Assembly (NCBI GenBank): GCA_012861695.1
Contig: JAAOOA010000096.1
Coordinates: 694,886-758,885 of the forward strand
Source of the DNA: Trematomus loennbergii
Lineage: Eukaryota > Chordata > Actinopteri > Perciformes > Nototheniidae
DNA: 64,000 nucleotides
Reading direction: 5' to 3'
This document shows, piece after piece, positions 10,447 to 25,925 of the stretch. Position 1 is the first letter of the stretch; every line of letters starts with the position of its first letter. The position numbers and the translations under genes were made by a program. The notes below the pieces were generated by a model. The model was not told the origin of the DNA. It ran no database searches and saw nothing but the letters and a program-made list of their open reading frames with translations.

Positions 10447-12143
10447 TCGCTTTCTGCTGCTAATGACAGCTATTGACCAACATTGCCGCAGTACTTTCTC
10501 TACTCACACAACATGGCTTTCTGAAACTTCCAAACACAATGAGCTGCACTGTGGGTCGTTTTAAGATAGGGCGCAATATCAATATCAACATCAACACCAA
10601 CAAAGAGGGGGAGTCGTTGAAGGGTTCTGAAAAAAATGGAAATGTAAACATCTAGCATGACATCCATGAAAACTCCATCTGCTGCACTAATGACTCCTTT
10701 TGGTGAGGTTTTCTAAACAGCATTATTTAATCCATAAAAAACATTACCTGGTATTATAAACTGTGATTTCTCAAGGTTGTTTATTGACATCCGCCCTGCC
10801 TGATGTGGAAAGTATGGGGTGGTGCCCTTTTAGTAAAAAAGTGTTTAAATGACCATTGGTGCTTTTAATTCAAATATACTTCCTTATGAATGAAAGGCTA
10901 CTGGAGACTGAGGATACCCTTAATATCTTGCATTTGTGATATTTTCAGACTCACTGCATCTCACTTTGTCATTTGGAGACACACGTAAGTCGTTACCCCC
11001 CCCCTCCACCATCCATGGCTGCAGAGGCCTGAGGTAAACGATACCATAACTTTAATACATGCCCCTGCTGGATTCACAAAAAATTACCCACACTTGCCAT
11101 CTGTTTGTCATGATTTTATCTCTGCTAACTTATTTGCATATTAAAGCATTAATTAAAATCTCCAAGGAACGGAATGCTTACTTTAAAATTAACTCTGAAG
11201 GCGATCCGTGCACAGCTTCCAGAGTTGTTTTATTTTTGTTTGCAGTGGTTTTCTGTTTGTCTGCGCGTTGTTTACACGATTAAGTCTGATTTTTATGAAA
11301 AGTCTCCTCTGGCTAAAGTCAAGCAGCAAGATGGGCCAGATTTCAGAGAAGCAGCCTTTAAGAGCCATGCCGCTTCTGTGAATGCGTGTCATTAAAGCTG
11401 CCTCTTCTTCCTCCTCTTCTTCCTCACTTTTGCACATGCACCAAAGCCTCCATATTGGCGGCTCTGTTTTCATGCTCCTATAAGCCGCCGAGAGACGTGA
11501 TTAGCATTTCCACCATTGTTGGGAGTTAGTGTGTCTGGATATTTTAAGGGAATGGTAATAAGGGAATTTTTAAGCTCTGTCAGGTTTTGGAGTCACACAG
11601 CTGGGATTTGTCTTGGCGTGGCATATCCAGGTGGGGGTAGTGACGATTGTATTAAAAAGCAAATCTTTCCATCAGAAAACAGCGGGTGGCCAGATCAAGT
11701 GTTCTCGCTCAGTCACATTCCCCGGGTCGCTCAGGAATACGTGAAAATGTCATTCTTCTGAAGGGAAATAAGTGTGGGTATGAATGTGAGTGAGTGACGG
11801 GGAGGTTACGGCGACACTTTGTGTGTTCGACAGAGTCGCTGATACGGAGTCTGTGTGTTCATACATGGGCCTCGTGTGTGTGTGTGGTTTGAGGACGATG
11901 CGGGGGGCGATTGAACATGCGCATATTTAAAAGGCGAGAGGAGACGGTGGCGAGAGGGGAGGAAATCTGGGTCCTCTTGTCTTTGTTTACAAGAGTCAGA
12001 TTTTTCATGTCTGTTGCCATGCTGCTCCATTTGATCACTGGCCTGTTTGCCGTTCATTATGAATTATTTACCCATCTGAAATATTCATGCACCCTGGCCC
12101 TGGTGGAAAGCACTCTTTTCTGGGAGGAAAGTTCCGTCTGTAG
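10447..12143. other. giant intron, candidate conserved non-coding block
   Basis: 11050-11510 and 11880-12080 are non-repetitive. They contain TTTGCATATTAAAGC followed by a TTAATTA core (11127-11155), a motif that recurs near 16805. The rest is unremarkable AT-rich intron. Confidence 0.4.
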
Positions 12144-12450
12144 CAGTGGCGGTTCTAGACCAATTTTACTTGGGGGGCCATGCTAGGGCCAGTTATTTTT
12201 TGAGAGGGGCAAAAGAGACAAAGACAGTGTTCAACATTTTAAAACTTGTATTTTGGTCATTGCGCACAAAAATGAAACGTAAATGACCATGATGTTTCAG
12301 TAAGTACTATATGAAAAACAAAATGCTTTGTTATCTTTGGCTAGTTACAGCACAATGCTACCTAAAATTGTATTATCATAACTTCTTCTATTGGAGGGGG
12401 CCACAGGGGGTCAAAGGCCATTGCTACAGGGGCAATGGCCAGCGTTGTAA
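12144..12450 (+). mobile_element. hAT-like fragment
   Basis: Begins CAGTGGCGGTTCTAGACCA, the usual end of a fish hAT family, followed by the GGGGGGCCATGCTAGGGCC-type interior. The matching right end is not found, so it is truncated. Confidence 0.6.
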
Positions 12451-12574
12451 GGTGGACACATCCTTATCAGGCGGGTCGGGCGGGGGCTCCTCCGCCTGTT
12501 TACCTGTTTGTGATGCAGTGTTTGGCTTTGGGTTGAGCAGCGTGGCGTCCTGTCAGCTGTTAGAGGAGCAGCTC

Positions 12575-12628
12575 AGTGATTGGCTCAGTGATAGGCTCAG
12601 TGATAGGCTCAGTGATCAGCTCAGTGTC
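12575..12628 (+). repeat. 14 bp short tandem repeat, about 4 copies
   Basis: Unit GGCTCAGTGATA with small variants. Confidence 0.85.
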
Positions 12629-15313
<2,685 letters not shown>

Positions 15314-15317
15314 TTAA

Positions 15318-16268
15318 AGTGGACCTATCATGCTATATTTAAATGATATATTGTAGGGCCATACCTATATAAGGTATATTTATACGTTTCTGTTTTCAAA
15401 TACCAAACAGATCATGCATTTTAGCCATGCCTCATTTCGCTCTATGTGCTGTTTGCTGTCTACGGGTCTGATTCTGCTGACCACGCCCCCCTGCAGGAGA
15501 GGGAGACGTGCTCTGATCAGCTGCTGGGCTGTCAGAAGAGGGGAGAAAAGAGATCTCCATCCTCCGTGTTTTATTATATAGAGTCGTTATTCATTTGTTT
15601 TAAAGCTCAATAAATAACAAAGAAGACCTTTGACCGGCACTTTTCTAATTTTGTCTGGAAGATTTAAACTTTAACGGACATCTTGACCGGCGAAAGAAAC
15701 TGAAACTGAAACTCTGCCGCACGGTCCCCTCGTTCCTTGGAAGAGGCGGAGAGGTGGGTGTTTGTCATCTGCTGGTGGACTAACCGAGAGAATTACAGTG
15801 CTTGCCTCGACGGGGAGGGATTGCATTGAATTAAAGCAGCGGGAGCAAACGCTTGCTCGGGGAGGGAGAAAAAAGCCACAGCGGAGAATAAACAGAAGGG
15901 TAACCATGGTAACTATGGGCGGGAAGTCTTCTTCGCTGCTTTTGTGGCAGACTACAGCGCCACTTACAGGCCTGGCATATGTACTACAGCGTCTCCAGCG
16001 CTTTCGAACGGCAATGGCCGTGGGTGTCTCCTCCTGATTGGTGGAGTTGGCCCAATAGCCGTAGCGCCACCGTCCTGACGTCAGGAAAGTGTTCAAATCT
16101 ATATCAGTCTGTATCAGATCCGTTGCAGCCCCTTTTTTAGAGATTTGGGTATGGAGGAAAATAGAGAGGGTTGTGTTTTCTGACACTTGGTGAGTTCCCT
16201 GGAACACCGGGGACACATATTCATGTATAAAAGACGTACAAAAGTGCATTTTGCATGATAGGTCCCCT
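15318..16268. mobile_element. TTAA-flanked (piggyBac-like) MITE, second family
   Basis: Ends AGTGGACCTATCATGC and GCATGATAGGTCCCCT are inverted (one mismatch in 16). Outside them lie TTAA at 15314-15317 and TTAA at 16269-16272. No transposase is encoded; the 232-codon minus-strand open frame over this region looks accidental. Length about 0.95 kb. Confidence 0.85.
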
Positions 16269-16272
16269 TTAA

Positions 16273-18480
16273 ATAAACATTTGAATATCATTAAAATCCC
16301 AATATCCTCTGTTATGGAAGGCTTTAAAACATCTGTCGTAACTCGTGAGTAAGGTTTTGACTGTTTCATGAATTTCTATGATTTTTACTCCTTTTTTATT
16401 TTGACATTTTCCCCATATACTGTAGTATCTCAAAGAAAGAATACATTTTTCAAACCATAAACAAACAGTTAAATGTGTAAAGAAATGAAATGTCACATCA
16501 CAGTTGATATGAGCTCCATACTAACACTGACTCCTGTGGTGTCACTAAAATGCAACATTAGCTGCAGAGTCTTCCTCCTGATACCTCTGAAAGGGACCGA
16601 GCTGGAGGAGCCACTCCAGCTGGGGGGGGGGGGGCGCTTGGGTTGCTTAGGGGGAGTTGATGGGGTTTGAAGGGTGGGGGCCAATCCCCTGTCTCTCTGC
16701 AAACACAACAACAACAGCAGCAACACACTCCTCGCTGCACTCCTGATGTATTTTCAGGCAAAAACAGGCATATTTGCCAGCTGTGTAATTTACTGCGGCT
16801 CTCTTTGCATATTAAAGCCTTAATTAGCCCCTCTGAGCGTGTGTGTGCGCCTGTGTGTGTTTGTGTGTAAGTGAGGGGTTGGGGGGGTGTAGTGTAATCA
16901 CTTGGACGTGTAGTCAGGGGAAGGGGATGGGGGGATCAGCATTTCAGGGTCTGGGTTGGGGCCGGAGGGGAGCGGATGGTTCCCCCTGCGGACCCCCGGT
17001 TCTGATACGCAGCCGCTGCAGTCTTTGATGAAAAACACTCAACATGTCTCCCTGTCATTTTTAATCACTCCCACTCTCACAAGCCGAGAGGTGTGACCTG
17101 CACTATCACAGGAAGAGGGATGGATGTGTTTTTATCCTCTCCGTACGGCGAGGTGATGGAAGACTGACAGTCAGGAGCGAGGTGTGAACACGGAAACACA
17201 AGTGTTCCTATTGTTACAGTCAGACTCATGCTAGCTTTGCATACCCACACGTCCCACATAGTGTTGATTGGAAACCTCTTGAAACTTGATTGTCCCTCAA
17301 TTTCCTCTCAAGTAGCTTCAAAGTTGCAAAAACATTTTCTAAAATGTTAAATATGTATTCTATATGTGTCTGTTCCAGTATTTCACTGAAACTGTTCATC
17401 ACCAAGTTAAACTCTGAACCTAAAGCTAAACATTCAGAATGTCTTACGCTTTATTTTATTTCTCTGTAGGGAACTTGTTCTGAATCTTGATTTGAACAGT
17501 TTTGTAGTTTAAGGAGTAGGGATTGAAAGTTCAACATATTGAGAAGTACATATGTGCCTCCTTGTTAAGGGTGACAGATTGATATGAATCTCATATCCAA
17601 GTCCAAATCTAAAATCCAGTCGTGGTTAGCCTAGCTTAGCATAAAGACTGGAAGCAGAGTGAAACAGCTACAACATGGATACAATGTATGGATGATGTAA
17701 ACTTTAAACTAATGTGTTCATTCTTGCTCCATCTTTTTCAATGAAACATTATTGTACAATTGTTCATGTTAATGTGTCCAACCCCCTATTATGCCTGTAA
17801 GGCAGCTCTCATCAGATCCAGATCCAAAGTGTTAATGAGCTGCTTTACCGCTCACAGTCATTAGAGGGTCGCTTCCCCCTAAATACATATCCTTCCACAC
17901 GTATTTAGAAAGAAAAGAATCCGCACATTTTCTTTTCTGGTGTTGTGTTACATTATTGTGTATCTCCTGTATTCCTGCCTTCACCCCAATTCAATGGAGG
18001 TTAGCAAAACCCCATGTGTGGTTCTCACAGAACTGACAAATTACATTGCAAAAATTACATTAAAAAAAAAGTAACAGCAACCTCTCTTCCCAGAGTCTCT
18101 GCCCGGGTATATTCATCTCCAGATTTAGCTGGCAACAGTTTCTATTGAACCTATTTGCAGAGGAAGTAAAGGTCCCTGTAGTGTGCTCCTGTAAATCCAC
18201 CGACATGTGTTTGGGGTTGAACCAGAAGGCATCAGAATGATACTGTATCTTTAAACAAAAGTAACTGAGAGCGACAAGTATTTGACTGAGGGGTGAATGG
18301 ACACACGGAAGAACTGAAACGTTGACTTTAATTAACTGTATAAGGTTTGATGAAAGTAATAATATTAAGTTGAACCTAATCTTTTTTATTCAAACTTGAT
18401 ATTATTGCTTTTAACTAACCCTATAACAGTTATGTGACATCTTTTGACATAATACATTTAATTAAATTCAACGTTTCAGT
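16273..18480. other. giant intron, candidate conserved non-coding block
   Basis: 16770-16830 contains the second TTTGCATATTAAAGC...TTAATTA motif. G12 run at 16622. The rest is AT-rich with no gene recognised. Confidence 0.4.
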
Positions 18481-21400
18481 TTTTTCCGTGTGGTTTTATG
18501 CAGAGCCTCTCTCAGAGGTCACAGCCCAGTAAGTCCACATCCCTCATTCAGACATGCAGGACGCCCGCTCAAACAACTCGGCATAATGACCAAAACACTG
18601 GAAGTTCTGCAGCTGATAGGGGCCTCGTCTGCATAAGGGCCATATGTATATAAGCCCCGCATAAGTGTGGGTATCAGATCGCATCGCCTTCCAGCCGGCA
18701 TGTCCTGAGGCGCCACGCTCAGACAGTCAGCCATCAGCAGCTGGCAGCCTCTCATCTGACTACCATGAAGCCCCGTGTCTCTCGCTCCCTTCATCCAGCA
18801 GCCTCATCCCTTTCACTTTTCAGTAGCAGGCTGACTGCAGAAATGGCCCCTGCCCACCATGCGCGCTGAATATTTAACTGTGAATATAAAACATCTTGGC
18901 AAGGCTTCAACCACCTTCAAAAGTTAGAGATGCTCCAACTCTGTGAGACACACTCTGCGCCCTCCTCCCTCTGCACTCGTGGATCGATCATCCCTTCCCT
19001 GTGTGGGGGGGGGGTGTCAGGAGAGGAAGTGGTGAATGATCTTCTCCGGTTGGGCACCAAAGTCACCGATTGAAAGCAAAACTCCCGACACTCAAGCTCT
19101 ATGGATGATAAGGAGTGTTCAGAGAGGGAACAGAACGGCTGAGCAGCTCCGCTTTGGCAAATTGCCTCCTTTTGCTTTTCCCTTCATTCCAGGCCCTCCC
19201 ATCATCCTCTCTGCCAGACATGTGTCCCCTCTCCTTCACCCTCATCCTCACAGGGGGCAGCTGTGCAGACTGCTGATCAATACTGGCCTGCGATGATCAG
19301 CACTTAACTTGTTCCGTCCCAGAACATCAGTAGGAACCAATTTGTTTATGGAGATGTATTTGAGTTAATGTTTAGAAGCAGAGTTGGAGAAGCAGGCCTG
19401 AATCAGCTCATTGGGTTAGGGTCTTTCACCCCCCACTTAACCCCTGCTTAGAATGGAGATATAGGAAGGACACAAAGGAAGGGATACCAGTTTGAGCACA
19501 TAGGAGGTCAAACAGCGTGTCTGTGTTTAGGGCAGCAACCCTCACCTGACGGATCCTTCAGGAAGGTGATGCTTTTCAGGGATATTCCAATGTAATGCAT
19601 TTGTGAAAAAGACTATTCTAGAATTTATATATGTCAATCAGATTCAGAAAAATGTCGTACAGTGCAACATGTGGCACATCACAAATCTGTGTGCCATGAA
19701 TATGATAGCACAGCAGCACGCAGTTTAGATCCTTTAGATTTGTGAAGCGCGTGAGGCAGAGCTGCTTGTTTATGTGCTTGTGTGTGTGAGGTGAAGGGTC
19801 GGCGCTTTACTGTTCCTTTTGCTAGAGTCACATCAGTGTTTCCTTTCCACCACAGGAAGAAGTTACTGGATATAAATGCAGTTCTATAAGTCCAAGCAGG
19901 GGAAGAGGGACTCATCAGGTGTGAACCATGACTAGATGATCATAGTTCATATGCAGAAAGGAAACAGACGTATAGCGTGTGTAAAGGAAAGCCTGGAGCA
20001 AGGACTCGAAGCACAAGGAGAACAGAGGAGAGCTGGAACTTGATGGCAGACACTGGAGATTTATTGGAAGTTATGGCCAAAAGTCGAGACCAAAGTATTC
20101 ATAAAGAGAGAAAGTGGCAACGGAGGGGGGGTGCCTGAACGCTGACTATAGGAGTAGAGTGATAATCTGGGTAGAAGGCCGAGGCATTGGTAAATATGTT
20201 GGTCAACAGCATGGATGTAGAGGTCCACATTGAACCAGTTCATACTCTGTTTGTCATGCACACGTTTCTATGTCCTGAAAGTGTCACAGCAGAATAAATA
20301 CAGTACCTCAGGTTGATCGTCCTGGCCTCCGTCAGTCTGCTGCTGGCAGACCACCCCTCGTCCCCTCGTCCTGCCTCCATCCTCTCTCCTAGCAACATCC
20401 TCCTCTGTCCCACTGCCCCCCCGAGTCTGGCCGGCACCATGGAGGGGAGGTAATTGGATTTGTTGTCACCTCCTCTGGCTGGCAGGCCCGGCTGTCGGCT
20501 CCACTCAGTGATGAAGACGTCAGAGTGACAGGACCCTGGGAGGGGATCAGCTGGGGTCCTGGACGCCCGTAATAAAGCTGGTCCTGCCACGGCCGGGCTG
20601 CAGGCAGCTGTTACCTCTGCCCCCTCTCCCCCCCACTACTGCCCATTCCACAGCTCAGGGAGGGGGGGGGGGGGGGGGGGGTGACATGAGGAGTGGGCAA
20701 CCTTATTAAAGCAGATGCCAGTCCCCCCTCCGCTCTGTTGGAGGGGTTAGAGGACTCCTCTGAGGGTCCGGCAGGGCTGGCACCAGCTCTGGTGTCCTGG
20801 CATCGCCTCTCTGTGTGGCTGACATCTTATTAAAGCTCTGACAGGGGGGGGGGGGCTGTCCCCTGCTTCAACCCATCAGGGGTCAATGGGTTAATCAACA
20901 TTAAAAGACATTCTAAATGCTCTGACTCCAGATGTCTGCTTAGCTCTGAGAAGGAGTGTGGAGTAGATGTTGAAACAGTTAACTGCAGGTTAGCTTTCTG
21001 ATTATGGGATGGCAGTGATGACTGAAGAATGAAGCAGTAATGACAGTGACACACGTTTCTTTACCTTTATCTACAAACAATGCCTTGAGTATTTAAAGCC
21101 GAGCTTCAACATGTACTTGATGGATGAGCTTTGGGCCATATGTAACGTGTTCTATTTCCTGAAGTAGCATTGATCTGTGATGCGTTCAATAACTGTTGTG
21201 CGTACTGTACTGAAGTGGCTTTGAAAGGTGGTGTGTTCACTTACAGCTCATTCACTTAAGTATCTTTCAACGGTGATGCGTTCAATTGCTGTTGTATGTT
21301 CTGACGTGACTTTGCATGGTATGAACTCACTTTGGACTGTGATGTGTTCCAGTACTGTTGTTACTGGAGTCACTTTAACATTGAGATCGAATCAAACGTA

Positions 21401-21483
21401 CTTTTCCATGTCAACAGTTGGTCAAATGTTTTCAGTTTGAACGTTTTACATGAAATCAAGCAACACACATCCATCAGGTGTAA
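18481..21483. other. giant intron, no gene recognised
   Basis: 18500-19310 is non-repetitive and moderately GC-rich (possible regulatory DNA). Poly-G runs lie near 19006, 20660-20681 and 20845. No coding exon recognised. Confidence 0.4.
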
Positions 21484-22148
21484 AGGCACGGACACACCAG
21501 GCCGATTATTGGTGTCGTTGGTTGTCAGGCCGACGATGAGCGTCGACCCACCCTACTCAGATTGGTGTGTCCCGCACCGTCGTGTCTTTTCAGCCGTGCC
21601 TTTTCGGCCGACTGCCGCCGATTCGACATGTTGAATCGGTGGGCAGTCGGCCAAAGGCAGTCGGCAAAATAAATCACTCTGATTGGCTGTTCAGCTTAGC
21701 GAATCAGTGCATGAGAAGCGAAACGGAAGTGAGGGACCCAAACAAACGATTAAGAAGGCAAATGTGAGATTTCATTTAACTCCAGCTCTCGACACAGGTT
21801 GGGGAAAGCCCCATGAGCTTCTCGCTGTAGAGTGAAAATGGAACGCACACGCTATTTGTTGTTTGTTTATATCACGCAGTCTGTTCTTCTTCTCTCGGTT
21901 ATCACGCAGTCTGTCTTCCGGTTGTTGCCTCTTTTGAATGACGAATACACACTACCGCCGCCTGCTGGTAAGGAGAGTTATTGCCACTCACGCATGCGCA
22001 GTGCGTACGTGCTTCTTGGCCGTCGGCTGAAGTCTTTGCGGTGTGTTCCAGTGCGACACATGGCCAAGACGCAGGAGACGTGAGGCGACACAACAGTCGG
22101 GGTCCGTCTGTGTCAGTTCTTTGTTGTCAGATTGGTGTGTCCGGGCCT
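21484..22148 (+). mobile_element. PIF-Harbinger-like MITE, copy 1
   Basis: Inverted ends AGGCACGGACACACC and GGTGTGTCCGGGCCT, flanked by TAA (21481-21483) and a TCA where the second TAA would be. A related element with perfect TAA duplication lies at 60317-60871 in opposite orientation. Both contain a stretch translating as LLNDEYTLPPPAGKESYCHS; it is probably passive, since no full transposase is present. Confidence 0.75.
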
Positions 22149-22821
22149 TCAGGATAACGGAGTAGATTCATGCTTTTGAAATGATACCCTCAAAACATAT
22201 CAACTTAGAGCCAACATGCTTCATATGCAACATGGAATCAGTAAAAGCCCACGCTGAACAACTGCATGTTCTCCCATAGCTTCTGGTTTGCATTCAAGAG
22301 CTGCACTGTTGCACGGTATCATGGGTCATGATGGGTCCATGATGGGTCCATGATGGGTCCCATGATGGGTCCATGATGACGGTCCATGATGGACGGTCCA
22401 TGATGGACGGTCCATCTGATGAGACCATCACCTTTGGGAAACAAACAGTCCGATGTATGATTAGAAATAACATGATCTGTATAAAAAGCAGATAAGTGCC
22501 CTTAAGGAAACAGAATGAAGAGTAGTTGTTTTTTATTTGCTGCATTTATTATTTGTGTCTGTAATATGAGTTTAAAATATGATTAATAAAGAGAAGACAT
22601 TTGAGTGTATTTCATTTCCATAAAGCTAGAGAAAGGCTGTGGTCCATCTCATGCAACAGCTGCTTTGTTACAGCTTAGAGTACAACATATCTTTTTTATG
22701 TTAAATGTCATTATTTAGGTCATTTTTGAATGATTACTTTAGTAATATTATTATGAAGCAAAAAGATTGTCAGCAGTCAGTTATGCTGTGAGCCACCACT
22801 TAAGACATCATGAAGACAGCA
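22149..22821. other. giant intron with a short tandem repeat
   Basis: 22318-22415 is an imperfect 11-16 bp tandem array built on CATGATGGGTCC and TCCATGATGGACGG. The rest is AT-rich. Confidence 0.6.
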
Positions 22822-23310
22822 ATGGTGGAAAGTAACTAAGTACTTACTTAAGTACAATTTTGAACAATACATAACAGTATTTCCATGAAATGCTATTTAA
22901 TACGTTTGATACACTCTATTCAAAAGGAAATCATGTCGTTTACTCTACTACATTATTAAACAGCTATTGTAACAGTTGTAAACTTTAAACAAACTTTAAA
23001 CAAAGAAAACTAGCGAACTAAATGGTACAACAAAGTAAAATGATACTATATATTACAAAAAGTTTTAACATCAACTATTTGTGTGTCAAAACTGTGTTTG
23101 TCTACAACAGTGACATGCTGCTTGCTTCTTCTGACATCGCTCTTAAGCAGAGCTTTACTTTTGGTACTTTAAGTATCATTGATTCAATACTTTTGGACTT
23201 TTGCTTAAGTCACATTTTAATGCAGGACTTTGATTAGTGACAGAGTACTTTTACAAATATATGTGCTACTTTTACTTAAGTAAAGTATAAAATCTGAGTC
23301 TTGTTCTATC
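22822..23310 (+). mobile_element. hAT-like MITE, AAGTAC-rich family, nearly complete
   Basis: Starts TGGTGGAAAGTAACTAAGTAC and carries the later CAGGACTTT...ACTTTTACTTAAGTAAAG blocks of a very common teleost non-autonomous DNA transposon. Ends are worn and no target duplication is seen. Related pieces lie at 30576-31005 and 48825-48915. Confidence 0.75.
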
Positions 23311-23633
23311 TCTGAACAAAGTCAGACCCCTGTAGCCACAGGACCACAGTAGTCACCTCATAGTTTAGTCATCGTTAGATAATACAAAATAAGTTTCATG
23401 CCAATTTGACCATTTCCTGTTGTGAAAAAGGCGAGGCCAGGAGGCAGGAGGAGTCTACAGATGGAGACCAACCCTCTTCTGAAATGATTGGAAACCAAAA
23501 CACACATATGGCTATTCTGTGGCTGATATAGCGGAGGCTGATCAGACAGATGGCCAGCTGGTTGTTAGCAGTGATTAAGATGTTCTGCGACAGATGACCT
23601 GGCAGAGTCAGGTGGAGGTGACTGCCTCAATCC
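23311..23633. other. giant intron, nothing recognised
   Basis: No coding or repeat signal. Confidence 0.4.
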
Positions 23634-23678
23634 ACACACACCAACACACACACACACCACACACACACAACACACACA

Positions 23679-23720
<42 letters not shown>

Positions 23721-23777
23721 ACACACACACACACACACACACAACACACACACACACACACACACACACCACACACA
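23634..23777 (+). repeat. (CA)n microsatellite
   Basis: About 70 CA units with several ACC, AAC and CCC interruptions. Confidence 0.97.
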
Positions 23778-24189
23778 TCAGCAGTACGGTGACCTGAGAA
23801 CATGTCGGGGGGGGGGGGCCTGAAACACACCCTCACATATGGCAGCCGAGCTCAGGCGGAAGCGGCTCATGACCCCCCACACGGCTGCTTTCTTTCACCT
23901 GCACCACAAATACATTGATATCATATACTACGGTACCCATCAATATTACATAAGCAAGTACACCAGTATAATGTGCATATATTTACTAATGGCGTTATCA
24001 GATAATTGCTGTGTGCTGATGATACAGCTGCCATCAGCTGATGATGCAGATTCTTCACTTGTCATTTCCTCTGGCTGCATCCAAACAGTAGAAAACACAA
24101 AGTCGTTCAGAAGTCAACTTTTAATACCTACATTACCCATAATACACAAACTTATTAAAAGTGACTTTCACAAAGTGCAAAGACTGAAA

Positions 24190-24375
24190 ACACAAGCCCT
24201 TCCAATCCAAAAATGAAAGCTCACCATCTGTTGTGACTTCATCCATTACAAGTTCTATGTAGCTCAAGCATAAATGATGATGGATTTAAATATGGCAGAC
24301 TGCTTGTCCCTGTAACATCTCAGTGTCTGATCACAGAAACACTGTGCTTTCAGCTTAATGCTGATGTTGAGCATC
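24190..24375 (+). repeat. dispersed duplication, copy A
   Basis: Shares an exact 29 bp block beginning CCCTTCCAATCCAAAAATGA with 25272-25304, and weaker downstream matches (GGATTTAAATATGGCA, TCTGATCACAGAAAC). Confidence 0.8.
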
Positions 24376-25264
24376 CTTTTCATGAAAGATTCAGACGGAT
24401 AGCATGGAACTAAATACCACGGTGAACAGGACCCTGGGGGGGGGGCTGCTATATTTTGCGTTAGAAGTATGACTTTTAAAACAGTGTGTAGTCAGCCCCC
24501 TTACAGCCTGCCACACAGAGGCTGAACTAATGGAGAGGCAGACGCTCCCCCCTCAGGGAGTCCGTCTGGGAACTGTCACGGAGCGCTGTGGAGGCAGACT
24601 CACCTGTGTGAAGAGCCAATCACAGGCAGCGCCACTGTCCACTCATTCAGAGTCATTAAACGCCTCACAGAGGTGGCATCGAGGAACATCAGGAAAAACT
24701 GAAAAGGAGACAAAACTCAAACAGCTTCAGGAGTGACGGTTGAGTTTGTGACCAATCGGAGGAGCCTCGGACATCCCTCATACGTTTTTGGAAAAAAAAG
24801 TTACAAGACGAAAAAAAGAAAGCAAACAGAAAGTGAACTATTTTGTGTTTGAAAGTTACATTTCTCTTAATTAAAATAATGTTTTAATTCCGGCTGTATG
24901 CAGGATGTCAGTCTGTATGTCCTTGTGAGTTCTAATATTCTCAGTTTGGAAAAGTGTGCTGCAGCCCTATATTACACTACGATCTTAATAAGGCATTAGT
25001 GCAGCAAATCTGTGATGTGTAAACGTAAAAATAGGCCAGTCTAAATTCGTTTCGCAATATGACCATGGTTTGAACAATTGGCTCACAAAGTGGCTTTGTT
25101 TATTTTTGATAGTGTTTGAGATGTCCTGGTAGTTTGGTTCTGATCCTTAGTGTCCGCAGTCATGTTGCCAGTATCAGCTGGCTGTTGCTTAGTTACTTTG
25201 CTAGTTAAACTTACCCATATAGCAAGTCTTAGTGAAAACTGAGTCTAACGGGTCCACAGACGGA
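24376..25264. other. giant intron, nothing recognised
   Basis: Sequence between two copies of a dispersed duplication. No gene recognised. Confidence 0.4.
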
Positions 25265-25475
25265 AAAAACAAAGCCCTTCCAATCCAAAAATGAAAGCTC
25301 ACCTTGTGGTATGTGCCCCCCCCAGGTTATCCAATAAAACCATACTTTATGCTGCCCTGGACAGGTCGGCACTCATTACGTCTTGTGTGTAAAGCATCAA
25401 TTATGATACATGGATTTAAATATGGCAAAAAAACATATAGTCTGATCACAGAAACCAGAGTGGTGCTTTTATCTG
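25265..25475 (+). repeat. dispersed duplication, copy B
   Basis: Same block order as 24190-24375, with an insertion of about 40 bp after the 29 bp exact match. Confidence 0.8.
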
Positions 25476-25854
25476 CTGTGTAGTTCATGTCCATCTGAGC
25501 CAGATAGCCAACGTACAGACAGTAGCTGTGAGCTAGCAGGAAACCCACAGTGTCTTCTCTTTTTCGTCATTTACCTCCGGTCTGTCTCTCCCTCTCTTTC
25601 CTGTCATCCATGAAATAATACATTTATAAGTTTCATAATGTTCATAAAACTTCATGATGAACCTTCAATTCAGACATTTCAGTAAAAACAGCACATGAAC
25701 CAGCTTACAGTATCTTCACCATCTGGGGACCAGTGTTAGGTCAGGAAGAAGCTGCACCTGAGTGTTTCTTGGACAGGAAGTTTAAAAATAACACATTTAC
25801 TGGATTTGATTCGGAGAACAGAGATAGTTACACATGAGCCCCCCATGCAGGGTT

Positions 25855-25925
25855 AAGGGCTCAGTAGCTCAGTCCATAAGGACTCTGCTCGAGAAACCAG
25901 AAGGTCGCCGGGTCAGGTCCCTAAT
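25855..25925 (+). mobile_element. tRNA-derived SINE head
   Basis: TAGCTCAGTCCATAAGG is a good RNA polymerase III A box and GGTCGCCGGGTCAGGTCCC resembles a B box, as in common fish tRNA-derived SINEs. The SINE body does not follow, so this is a truncated copy. Confidence 0.6.

Noticed and set aside
15671..16369. 232-codon minus-strand open frame as a gene
   Set aside because: It lies mostly inside a TTAA-flanked MITE, has no recognisable domain and extends past the element end into unrelated DNA.
20240..20590. 116-codon minus-strand open frame
   Set aside because: Low-complexity, no domain, no splice context with either gene.
25855..25925. A functional tRNA gene
   Set aside because: A and B boxes are present but the cloverleaf cannot be completed convincingly; it fits a SINE head.
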